A stretch of 6,936 nt of DNA, from the NCBI GenBank assembly GCA_947460045.1, contig CANHGC010000079.1:1-6936 (forward strand), written 5' to 3'. Below are positions 1 to 6,159 of this stretch, piece after piece. The notes beneath the pieces are model-generated. The model searched no databases. It worked only from the letters and a program-made list of their open reading frames with translations, and was not told the origin of the DNA. This DNA comes from Bacteroidota bacterium. Lineage in GTDB: Bacteria; Bacteroidota; Bacteroidia; NS11-12g; UBA955. The position numbers and the translations under genes are program-made. The first letter of the stretch is position 1. The number at the start of each line of letters is the position of its first letter.

Positions 1-1326
1 CTTTGGCATAAACTTCTCAGGCACCAAAAATTGATAAATATCCAATCGCCCCAACCCGCCCGGACGGTCACTGGCAAAATAGCCCTTCTTTCCGCCCGAT
101 TCGATGTATAAACCAAACTCATCGTGGGGTGTATTCAACCCCGAACCCAAATTCTCAGGGGTCGACCACTGACCGTCTGTACCCAATCTCGACATGAAAA
201 TATCCGAGCCCCCAAATCCTTGATGTCCCAAACTACTGAAATACAAGGTGGCTCCATCGTAGTGCAAAAAAGGCGCATCATCATCGTCGCGAGTATTGAT
301 CGCAGGCCCCATATTCTTTGGCATACTCCATTTCCCTTGACTCAAATAACTCACCCACAAATCCTTACCACCGAATCCACCAGGCCTACTGCTGGCAAAA
401 ATCAAGGTGTGTCCATCTCCACTGATGGCGGGTTGACAATCCCACGCCGGCCCATTCACAGGCGAACCCAAATTATTGCCTCGCTTCCAACCCTTGCCGT
501 CCAAATCACTCACATATAAATCGCAGCTCCCCAAACCACCTGGCTGATTGCATCGCGTGTAGTACAAAGCAGATCCATCGGCCTTCACACTCAAAGTGCC
601 CTCATTTTCAGGGGTATTGATGTCTCCAGGCGCTGGATAAGCCTTGCCCCAGGCGGTATCCCGCAAATCACTCATAAAAAAATCCTCTTGCAAAACCGCA
701 TTGCCAGTGCCACCCAACCTGCGGGTAAACACAAATCGATCACCCGAAAATGGCATCCCAGGCCAATACTCATCCTTATCGGTATTGATACTCGGACCCA
801 TGTTTTTAATCTTCAAGTTTTCTGCAATGTTCACATCATCCATCGCCGTTTGTACGCTCACCCTCAACCGAGCCGCCTTCTCCTTCAACCGGGTCGATGC
901 CGCATGTTTCTGGACGATAAACCCCTTCTTCAGCGGAACCGAATCAAATTGCGACAGCACAAAAGCCGCCTCCCTCAATCGCTTGTTCCGATACAAATAC
1001 TCCCCGTAATAAAAATACATGGGCTGAAATTCTGGCGCCACACGCAAGCAATTCCGGTATGATTCCGTGGCATGCGCCGTGTCACGCATCGCTTCGTACA
1101 CCGAGGCCTGCAATGAAAATGCATCGGCATATTTTGGATCCGCCTTCAGCGCCTTGTTCACAGAACTCAGTGCCTTGGGAAACTCCGCCGCATTGAAAGC
1201 CATAAAAGCCTCATCCAAATGCTTCTTCGCTTTTGGGTTTTGTGCGCCCAAACAGGCCGACAGTCCAAACAGCAGCCAAATCCCATATACCCGGATTCCT
1301 CTGCCCAATCGCATACTCAACATCAT
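1..1326 (-). CDS. TPR and PD40 beta-propeller envelope protein, PorE/OmpA-family-like (3' end outside window)
   Basis: 442 codons are visible, open at the left edge, so the C-terminus is missing. The N-terminus has a basic stretch, a hydrophobic run (about residues 13-24) and a possible lipobox LSAC with Cys25; cleavage at the nearby LGA-Q by signal peptidase I is an alternative. Residues about 36-125 look like two or three TPRs (for example AFNAAEFPKALSSVNKAL). From about 176 to 435 there are five PD40-type blades, each with the pattern lG-INT-DE, D/SG-LyF-S, GGfGG-DI/L, and W-P-N-LG. Cys259 and Cys268 in blade 2 could pair. TPR plus a five-bladed propeller is the front half of PorE-like proteins, which continue into a carboxypeptidase-regulatory-like domain and a peptidoglycan-binding OmpA_C domain; neither can be seen here. 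The ATG at 1326 lies 4 bases after the gldD stop, so co-transcription is likely; ATG at 1323 or 1314 is also possible. Fold is confident; a T9SS role is inference, since many paralogues share the architecture. Confidence 0.88.
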   Translation of the reverse strand, partial: MMLSMRLGRGIRVYGIWLLFGLSACLGAQNPKAKKHLDEAFMAFNAAEFPKALSSVNKALKADPKYADAFSLQASVYEAMRDTAHATESYRNCLRVAPEFQPMYFYYGEYLYRNKRLREAAFVLSQFDSVPLKKGFIVQKHAASTRLKEKAARLRVSVQTAMDDVNIAENLKIKNMGPSINTDKDEYWPGMPFSGDRFVFTRRLGGTGNAVLQEDFFMSDLRDTAWGKAYPAPGDINTPENEGTLSVKADGSALYYTRCNQPGGLGSCDLYVSDLDGKGWKRGNNLGSPVNGPAWDCQPAISGDGHTLIFASSRPGGFGGKDLWVSYLSQGKWSMPKNMGPAINTRDDDDAPFLHYDGATLYFSSLGHQGFGGSDIFMSRLGTDGQWSTPENLGSGLNTPHDEFGLYIESGGKKGYFASDRPGGLGRLDIYQFLVPEKFMPK

Positions 1327-1330
1327 ACGT

Positions 1331-1966
1331 TTATTTTTTCCACTTCAGGGTTTTGATCATGTGGTACACATCCTGTTCCACAAATTGAAAAACCGGCGCC
1401 ACACTGTCTGATTCTGTTTTTTGGTTGAAATACAATGCCCCACGAACAAAATGCTCAACACTGTCTGTCAAATAAAAATTAAAATTGGTGGCCGTATTGC
1501 CCTGAATGCTGAAAACCAATCCCTTGGCCTCCGGATTCATGAGCGATGTGGGTTGTTCCAAAATATCATCGGCCTTCTGTAAATGCTTGTTCACCAGCTT
1601 TCTTGTATCTAACAACAAACTATCAAACAACGACCAATTATCAAATCGATGATACGTCAAATGCAAAGTCATATCAAACTGAGGAAAGTACAAATTGTAC
1701 CACCCCTTGTTGTGCGTCCCTTCTTGATTTGAATCTGCCAACATCCTCGCATAAGCCGGCAATTCGAACGTCATGGGCAAATCATCCGCGGCAAATACCG
1801 AATACGATTTTGAAGGCAGTACCATCTTGGGAAAAGCCTTTGGCTTGGGGACATAGGCATCGTTTCCGCCACCACAGCCCACAAAAACCGCCACAACCAA
1901 CAGCAAACAAGACACCAGAGCACCTGCATAGCCTTTTCGAGCACCAAAAACTTTCAATTTATCCAT
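1331..1966 (-). CDS. gldD: Gliding motility lipoprotein GldD
   Basis: 211 residues. A long signal peptide (hydrophobic about 15-30) ends in a lipobox FVGC with Cys31 as the probable lipidated residue. The mature part carries the family's marks: YVPKPKAFPK at 38-47, a WY-LYFPQFDMTLHLTY stretch at 89-105, KH-KAD at 127-132, and the most conserved block at 156-180 with GN-AT, LTDS, HFVRGALYF, followed by DSV-PV near 187-192 and a TLKW tail. In Flavobacterium johnsoniae, GldD is a membrane lipoprotein needed for gliding and linked to type IX secretion; its biochemical role is not known. The start ATG overlaps the gldE stop by 8 bases, consistent with translational coupling, and the next gene follows after 4 bases. 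The length is slightly above usual because of the N-terminal extension before the hydrophobic core. Identification is strong; whether this organism glides cannot be told from the window. Confidence 0.94.
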   Translation of the reverse strand: MDKLKVFGARKGYAGALVSCLLLVVAVFVGCGGGNDAYVPKPKAFPKMVLPSKSYSVFAADDLPMTFELPAYARMLADSNQEGTHNKGWYNLYFPQFDMTLHLTYHRFDNWSLFDSLLLDTRKLVNKHLQKADDILEQPTSLMNPEAKGLVFSIQGNTATNFNFYLTDSVEHFVRGALYFNQKTESDSVAPVFQFVEQDVYHMIKTLKWKK

Positions 1967-3320
1967 TCAATAATCCCCCTGCATTTTCCAAAGTAATCTT
2001 GATTTTTTTCACTTTCCGCGGATCAGCAGATTCTACCCGAAACCGGACCGAACCCACACACACCTCGTCGCCACGCTTGGGCATTCTCCCCAACCTCTCA
2101 CTCACCATACCACCCAAACTGTCGCTCTCCAACTCCAAATGATCAAACATATCCATGCCCAAGCCCAATTCGCGGATAAAATCCACCAAAAGCACCTTCG
2201 CCTCAAACAAAAACATGCCGTCGTTCAACTTCACAAAAGATTTTTCTTCATCATCAAACTCATCCTGCATATCCCCAAACACCTCATCCAAAATATCTTC
2301 CATGGTGATCATCCCACTGGTCCCGCCAAACTCATCCACCACAATGGCGATGTGATTGTGATTGGTCCTCATCTCTCCCAACGTATCGTCGATGGCCTTG
2401 TTCTCCGGTATGAAATACGGCGCCTTCATGAACTGCTGCCAAGCAAAATCGGCCCCCGCATCCAAATGGGGAATCAAATTCTTAATATTCAACACACCCA
2501 CAATCACGTCGATCGATTTATCATACACCGGCATTCGAGAAAAACCCGCCTCCCGCACCACCGAAAGCAACTTGTGAAAATCAATGCCCCGCTCCACCGC
2601 TGTCATATCAACCCGAGACCGCATAATTTGCTTCACTTGCATATTGCTCATATTCACAATCCCCTTCAAAATCTCCTTCTCCTGCTGCGCATCCTCTTGA
2701 TCCGTAGCCATGTCAATCGCCCGAGAAAGTTCCTCCGGGGTAAGCTCATTTGCCTGAGGCTTGGCCTGTCGCTCCAACAAAGCACCAAACTTCACCAACA
2801 AATAAGTAAATGGCGAGCAAAACCAAACGAACATTCTCATTGGATAAACCAAATAACGCGCCGCCAATTGATAATTCTGTGTAGCAAAAACCTTGGGGAC
2901 CACCTCGCCAAAAACCAAAATCACCACCGTTACCACAATGGCCTCAACAAAAAATTTCAACCAAGGCAAGGCCTCCAATTCAAATACTTTCTCGGTAAGC
3001 AAAATCGAAATCAATACAAATGCTACATTCACCAAGGAATTCAATAACAACATGGTTGCCAACAACTGCTTGGGCCGATCTAACAAGTCCAAAATCAAAC
3101 GACCGGTTTTAGATTTCTCCTCCTTCAAAAGCTCTGTATCACTGTCGCGATGCGAGAAAAAAGCATTTTCCGAACTCGAACAAATGGCAGAAATGAGCAA
3201 ACATAAAATCAATAGTATTACATAAATCACTATTTCAGGGGCGTCTGCCGCTGAAAGTGGCTTCATGAGCGAATTCATCAAAAAAATCCCCGTGGGACCA
3301 GGATCATCCATATTCATCAT
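1959..3320 (-). CDS. gldE: GldE: CNNM (DUF21)/CBS-pair/CorC_HlyC membrane protein
   Basis: 453 residues. A CNNM (DUF21) membrane domain spans about 28-205, with hydrophobic segments near 30-48, 88-108, 122-139 and 155-180, a CSSSENAFFS motif at 47-56 like the family's SSSE-A signature, and FGEVVPKVFA at 137-146. Two CBS motifs follow: the first about 233-290 (SRMPVYD, VGVLNIKNL), the second about 300-355 (HIAIVVDEFGGTSGMITMED, then DILDEVFGD). A CorC_HlyC domain fills about 358-447. The wider family includes CorC/CorB and CNNM Mg2+ transporters and proteins once called haemolysins; CBS pairs there bind adenine nucleotides. Linkage to gldD marks this as the GldE branch, which in F. johnsoniae lies directly upstream of gldD. 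Ion transport by GldE itself is inference. It starts 6 bases after the ssb stop; ATG at 3317 or internal Met15/Met19 are alternative starts. The 8-base overlap with gldD suggests coupled translation. Confidence 0.93.
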   Translation of the reverse strand: MMNMDDPGPTGIFLMNSLMKPLSAADAPEIVIYVILLILCLLISAICSSSENAFFSHRDSDTELLKEEKSKTGRLILDLLDRPKQLLATMLLLNSLVNVAFVLISILLTEKVFELEALPWLKFFVEAIVVTVVILVFGEVVPKVFATQNYQLAARYLVYPMRMFVWFCSPFTYLLVKFGALLERQAKPQANELTPEELSRAIDMATDQEDAQQEKEILKGIVNMSNMQVKQIMRSRVDMTAVERGIDFHKLLSVVREAGFSRMPVYDKSIDVIVGVLNIKNLIPHLDAGADFAWQQFMKAPYFIPENKAIDDTLGEMRTNHNHIAIVVDEFGGTSGMITMEDILDEVFGDMQDEFDDEEKSFVKLNDGMFLFEAKVLLVDFIRELGLGMDMFDHLELESDSLGGMVSERLGRMPKRGDEVCVGSVRFRVESADPRKVKKIKITLENAGGLLNG

Positions 3321-3326
3321 GCGTTA

Positions 3327-3764
3327 TTAAAATGGCAAGCCATCGTCTTCATGCCCCAAATCTACGGAATGTCCCGCATCCGATTCATGTTGGTCCGAAG
3401 AATGTGAATCATTTTTGCTCGCATCGTCGCTCCGAGACGACAACATAGAACCCATCATCTGGAAATTATTCACCCTGATTTTGCGGGTTTGGCGCTCCTG
3501 TCCTTCTGCATCTGTATATCTATCGGTGCGAATTTTCCCCTCTACATACAACAAACTGCCCTTCTTCAAATACTTCTCCGCCGTTTCGGCCTGCTTATCC
3601 CACATTTCCAAATTGTGCCACTCTGTACTCTCCAACCGCTGCCCGTCTTTGGTATAATAATCATTCGTTGCCAATGTTACGTTGGCCACCACCCTTCCAT
3701 TGTCTAACCTGCGAACCACGGGATCCTTCCCCAAACGGCCCAATAAAATCACCTTGTTAATCAT
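3327..3764 (-). CDS. ssb: Single-stranded DNA-binding protein
   Basis: 145 residues. It binds single-stranded DNA during replication, recombination and repair, usually as a tetramer. The OB fold covers about 1-105, starting MINKVILLGRLGKDPVVR, with STEWHNLEMWDKQAE at 46-60 (Trp49 and Trp55 are the usual DNA-stacking aromatics of this region), then YLKKGSLLYVEGKIRT at 65-80 and RVNNFQMMG at 97-105. The linker (106-138) is short and rich in Ser, Asp and His. The tail ends EDDGLPF, the acidic tip that recruits partner proteins; a Gly sits where E. coli has an acidic or Ile position, leaving the terminal Pro-Phe intact. It ends in two consecutive in-frame TAA codons (3329-3327, then 3326-3324). 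The gene lies 37 bases after the mutY stop and 6 bases before gldE, so it is probably part of the same transcript. The leader before the ATG is A/T-rich without Shine-Dalgarno. Confidence 0.96.
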   Translation of the reverse strand: MINKVILLGRLGKDPVVRRLDNGRVVANVTLATNDYYTKDGQRLESTEWHNLEMWDKQAETAEKYLKKGSLLYVEGKIRTDRYTDAEGQERQTRKIRVNNFQMMGSMLSSRSDDASKNDSHSSDQHESDAGHSVDLGHEDDGLPF

Positions 3765-3801
3765 AATACACTGTTTATTAATTGCTTGAATGTCTTTTCT
3801 G

Positions 3802-4842
3802 TTATGTGAATTTAATCATTTTTTCCATCAACCGATGTATCGGTTTCAACAAAAATTCTTCTTCGTTGAACCTTTCCCATCCGTCGTTCAATACAAACTT
3901 ATCGCTCGAAATGCATAAATACCAACACCTTGCGTAAATTGTTTGATGCGTGAGCTGATGTTTGAACGAGCGATCGCCTTTCACCACAAAATTTTCCACA
4001 ATCCCCAACCCCTTCGCAACCGTTTCCAAATCCCAATCCGCCCCATCCCCCTCAATCATCGGAAACTCATACAACTGCTGCCATATCCCCTCGCCCTCAC
4101 GCCTCACCAAAACCCGCTCACCACCCACCTCGATATCCACATAATAAAAGTACTTGTCTTTCGGTTTTTGCTTTTTGGCCACAACCGGAATTTGCTTTTG
4201 CAAATTTTGCAAACGGGCGATGCAGGCTTCAGCGAGCGGACAAACATCGCACTTCGGTTGGGTGGGTAAACACAGCGTTGCACCCACCTCAATCATCGCC
4301 TGGTTAAACACATTGGGATCGGCCCCATCCATCAATTCAAAAAGCAAAGAAAAAAGCTCTTTTTGGAACCCCATCGTATGAATTGGGGCATGCAAACCGA
4401 AGAATCTCGCCCCCACCCGCTTCACATTTCCATCGATCGCGGGCACCTTTTCACCAAAAGCAAACGACGCAATGGCCGCCGCCGTATAATTTCCCACGCC
4501 ACGCAATCGCAAAATGTCTTTGTAAGTAGACGGAAACACCCCACCAAACTCCGTCATCACCTGCTTGGCCGCATAGTGCAAATTCCTGGCCCGGGAATAA
4601 TACCCCAACCCCTGCCACAACTTCAAAACATCGCCCTCTTCTGCATTCGCAAGAGATTGAATGTTAGGCAATTCCATCACAAACCGATTGTAATACCCCA
4701 CACCCTGTACCACCCGCGTTTGCTGCAAAATGATCTCCGAAATCCAGATGCAATACGCATCCGTTGTCTGTCGCCACGGCAGGTCCCTTGACTCAAGATT
4801 GTACCATCTTGACAAAGTTTGGATAACTCTTTGCATAAACAT
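3802..4842 (-). CDS. mutY: A/G-specific adenine glycosylase MutY
   Basis: 346 residues from the ATG at 4842. It removes adenine mispaired with 8-oxoguanine or G in base-excision repair. Numbered from this start: PWR near 22-24; catalytic Glu36 in SEIILQQTRV; the helix-hairpin-helix LRGVGNYTAAAI with Tyr119 where bifunctional endonuclease III has the catalytic Lys; catalytic Asp137 in VPAIDGNVKRV; and 4Fe-4S ligands Cys191, Cys198, Cys201 and Cys207 (C-x6-C-x2-C-x5-C). A NUDIX-like C-terminal domain (about 230-346), which reads 8-oxoG in this family, contains GIWQQLYEFP and FKHQLTHQ, matching the F-SH loop region of E. coli MutY with Thr in place of Ser. The frame is open to an ATG at 4881, but that would leave 5 bases to the divergent HU start and add a basic, unsupported 13-residue extension. 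From 4842 all six key residues fall one position before those of E. coli MutY (E37, D138, C192-C208). ATG at 4836 is a second choice. It heads the leftward block. Confidence 0.95.
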   Translation of the reverse strand: MFMQRVIQTLSRWYNLESRDLPWRQTTDAYCIWISEIILQQTRVVQGVGYYNRFVMELPNIQSLANAEEGDVLKLWQGLGYYSRARNLHYAAKQVMTEFGGVFPSTYKDILRLRGVGNYTAAAIASFAFGEKVPAIDGNVKRVGARFFGLHAPIHTMGFQKELFSLLFELMDGADPNVFNQAMIEVGATLCLPTQPKCDVCPLAEACIARLQNLQKQIPVVAKKQKPKDKYFYYVDIEVGGERVLVRREGEGIWQQLYEFPMIEGDGADWDLETVAKGLGIVENFVVKGDRSFKHQLTHQTIYARCWYLCISSDKFVLNDGWERFNEEEFLLKPIHRLMEKMIKFT

Positions 4843-4886
4843 TGGCAAAAGAACGGCTTTTGTAGTTTTTTTGCACCTCAATTATT
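4843..4886. promoter_or_regulatory. Divergent intergenic region between mutY block and HU cassette
   Basis: These 44 bases separate the chosen mutY start from the HU start, the only place in the window where transcription diverges. Promoters for both blocks must lie here or reach into the neighbouring coding ends. The stretch is A/T-rich and has a run of seven T at 4866-4872. I do not find a perfect TAnnTTTG (-7) motif of the Bacteroidota sigma factor on either strand: TAG followed by a T run and TTTG (4863-4873) has the wrong spacing on the plus strand, and the complement of 4891-4898 (TGACTTTG) has one mismatch on the minus strand. The regulatory role follows from gene layout, not from a recognised motif. 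Confidence 0.4.
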
Positions 4887-5186
4887 ATGACAAAGTCAGA
4901 AATCGTAAACGAAATTGCAGTGCGCACTGGTTTAGAGAAGACCGCGATTGCCGACACAATCGACAACTTCTTCGTTGTTGTTAAAAATTCTATGGTGGGC
5001 GGTAGCAATATCTACCTCCGTGGATTTGGCACATTTGAGTTAAAAAAGCGAAAGACCAAAGTAGCTCGTAACATCAAGCGCAATACCAGCCTGGTAGTTC
5101 CTGCTCACTACGTAGCCCGTTTCAAACCAGCCAAAGAATTCGCTACCTTGGTAAAAGATAGCAAAACCTTGGCCGATAAGCTCTAA
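4887..5186 (+). CDS. HU/IHF-family nucleoid DNA-binding protein
   Basis: 99 residues. Small basic histone-like protein that dimerises and bends DNA; this gene order does not say whether it acts as HU or in a site-specific IHF-like way. The N-terminal helices (MTKSEIVNEIAVRTGLEKT) lead to the family signature LRGFGTFELKKRK (44-56), the beta-arm with ARNIKRNTSLVVPA (60-73), and FKPAKEF (79-85) with a short basic tail. At position 63, where E. coli HU has the DNA-intercalating proline (RNP), this protein has Ile (RNI). From memory, RNI followed by a K/R-N-T segment is usual in this Bacteroidota HU group, so it is probably a lineage trait and not damage. It diverges from mutY and is followed after 23 bases by a TPR gene. 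There is no Shine-Dalgarno; the leader is TCAATTATT before ATG. Family certain, precise subtype open. Confidence 0.95.
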   Translation: MTKSEIVNEIAVRTGLEKTAIADTIDNFFVVVKNSMVGGSNIYLRGFGTFELKKRKTKVARNIKRNTSLVVPAHYVARFKPAKEFATLVKDSKTLADKL

Positions 5187-5197
5187 TCAACTTTACC

Positions 5198-5205
5198 TAC
5201 CTTTG
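5198..5205 (+). promoter_or_regulatory. Putative Bacteroidota -7 promoter element TACCTTTG
   Basis: A perfect match to TAnnTTTG, the -7 element of the Bacteroidota primary sigma factor, in the 23-base gap between HU and the TPR gene. A -33 TTG lies at 5169-5171, but its 26-base distance is longer than the usual spacing of about 19-21, so only the -7 part is convincing. Initiation a few bases downstream would fall at or next to the GTG at 5210. TAnnTTTG also occurs inside genes in this window (for example at 5898-5905), so chance is possible; its place in a short gap is what favours it. Confidence 0.35.
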
Positions 5206-5209
5206 TCGC

Positions 5210-6025
5210 GTGGGAAACACTAACCTTCGCGTTTGGTTCATCGCCGCAGTTTTAGGGCTGCTCGGTATCGTATTGATTGTCAATCGGTGGAAAACCGCCG
5301 AATACACACCCAGCAAATCAGATGCATCGAAGCCACCCATGGCCGATATGCAATCGGGCGGACTTCCCCAACAGGAAATTACCCGCATCGAATTCCTGAA
5401 CGCTGTTTTCGAAAAAACGAAACCCAGTCCCATCGTGGCGAGAGTCCTTACTGCCAAAGCAGGCACCTATCCAAAAGATTCGGTGCTTTTGGCGTTGAAA
5501 TGGGCCGAAGAAACCGAAAACGCCCCGCTCATCGCCCTGCTACAAACCGACCTCGCCGAACAATTCAGTCCGGCCGATGACAAAACCGAAGTGGCCAGAA
5601 ACCTCATCTTCGCCGGTGCCAGCAACATCGAGTCGCCCACAACCGCAGCTTATCTGTTTCAGTTGGGGAAGAAATACATCGACAAAGGATTGGAAAAGAA
5701 TCCCAAAAACGTGGATCTCATGAACGCCCTCATCGTTTATCAAAGCGAATATTTGAATGCGCCCATGCAGTTCTTAGGCACCCTAAAATCAGCACTGGCA
5801 AGCGATAGCAGCAACCTAGAAACCCACTTCATTCACCTAAATCTGCTAAAAAAGTCGCAACAGTGGCCAAAAGCGCTGAAAAAATGCGAAAAATTAATAT
5901 CTTTGCAACCCCAAAATCCTCGATGGTTGTTCGAAATGAGCGAAGTATTTGGATTCATGGGAGATTCTGTCAATGCAAAGGTTTACCTCAATTTGGCAGT
6001 CAAAACACAAAAATCAGTTCAATAA
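5210..6025 (+). CDS. Membrane-anchored tetratricopeptide repeat protein
   Basis: 271 residues from a GTG start. Residues 8-25 (VWFIAAVLGLLGIVLIVN after a short basic lead) form one transmembrane segment or uncleaved signal anchor, followed by a polar linker rich in Ser, Pro and Lys (30-55), then an all-helical region. TPR-like repeats can be seen at about 147-180 (AYLFQLGKKYIDKGLEKNP then DLMNALIVYQSEYL), 185-200, 204-237 (THFIHLNLLKKSQQWPKALK then LISLQPQNP) and 238-268. TPRs mediate protein contacts; no catalytic domain is visible and I do not assign a function. The GTG is chosen because the first in-frame ATG (codon 44) would remove the membrane segment. A TPR gene between HU and the RNase E/G gene fits a Bacteroidota arrangement I know, but the role there is unknown to me. 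Its end is followed by a 16-base A/T-rich gap before the next gene, so co-transcription is likely. Confidence 0.82.
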   Translation: MGNTNLRVWFIAAVLGLLGIVLIVNRWKTAEYTPSKSDASKPPMADMQSGGLPQQEITRIEFLNAVFEKTKPSPIVARVLTAKAGTYPKDSVLLALKWAEETENAPLIALLQTDLAEQFSPADDKTEVARNLIFAGASNIESPTTAAYLFQLGKKYIDKGLEKNPKNVDLMNALIVYQSEYLNAPMQFLGTLKSALASDSSNLETHFIHLNLLKKSQQWPKALKKCEKLISLQPQNPRWLFEMSEVFGFMGDSVNAKVYLNLAVKTQKSVQ

Positions 6026-6041
6026 ATTAAATATATAAAAT

Positions 6042-6131
6042 ATGCCAAGCGGTAAAAAAAGAAAACGTCATAAGATTGCCACGCATAAGCGTAAAAAACG
6101 TCTGCGCAAAAATCGTCACAAGAAAAAATAA
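6042..6131 (+). CDS. Small basic AURKAIP1/COX24 (mS38-like) domain protein
   Basis: 29 residues, 17 of them Lys or Arg and 3 His: it starts MPSGKKRKRHKIATHKRK, and the rest is also almost entirely basic. The pattern KKRKRHK-ATHKRKKRLRKNRHKK matches the COX24 C-terminal/AURKAIP1 domain (formerly DUF1713), known at the C-terminus of the mitochondrial small-subunit ribosomal protein mS38. In Bacteroidota, stand-alone peptides of this type are annotated next to RNase E/G genes, as here. By analogy it probably binds ribosomal RNA; that is inference. It is easily missed by gene finders because of its size. The leader AATATATAAAAT before the ATG is very A/T-rich with no Shine-Dalgarno, as usual for well-translated genes in this phylum. 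It lies 16 bases after the TPR gene and 28 bases before the TTG start of the RNase gene. Confidence 0.85.
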   Translation: MPSGKKRKRHKIATHKRKKRLRKNRHKKK

Positions 6132-6159
6132 GTTGGTTCTACCACAATAACTAGGCATT

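Noticed and set aside
530..1010. Periodic similarity within the left gene as a DNA repeat array
   Set aside because: The roughly 50-codon periodicity is the PD40 blade repeat at protein level; the DNA copies are diverged and do not form a separate repeat element.
124..1411. Several plus-strand frames opposite the propeller gene
   Set aside because: All are shadows of the continuous minus-strand TPR/PD40 reading frame, which has a signal sequence and five matching repeats.
1546..2142. 198-codon plus-strand frame opposite gldD and the gldE end
   Set aside because: Low-complexity Thr/Pro/Ser-rich product without domain, overlapping two well-supported genes.
2139..3047. 302-codon plus-strand frame opposite gldE
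   Set aside because: Translation is a His/Gln/Ile-rich mirror of gldE codons with no family features; gldE is strongly supported on the other strand.
4866..4872. T run between mutY and HU as a terminator
   Set aside because: No G/C-rich stem precedes it on either strand, and both genes start here instead of ending.
5898..5905. Perfect TATCTTTG inside the TPR gene, about 135 bases before the small basic gene
   Set aside because: It fits TAnnTTTG, but no TTG lies at the right distance upstream and the motif also appears by chance inside gldE (complement of 2144-2151) and ssb (complement of 3357-3364). Not strong enough to list as a promoter.
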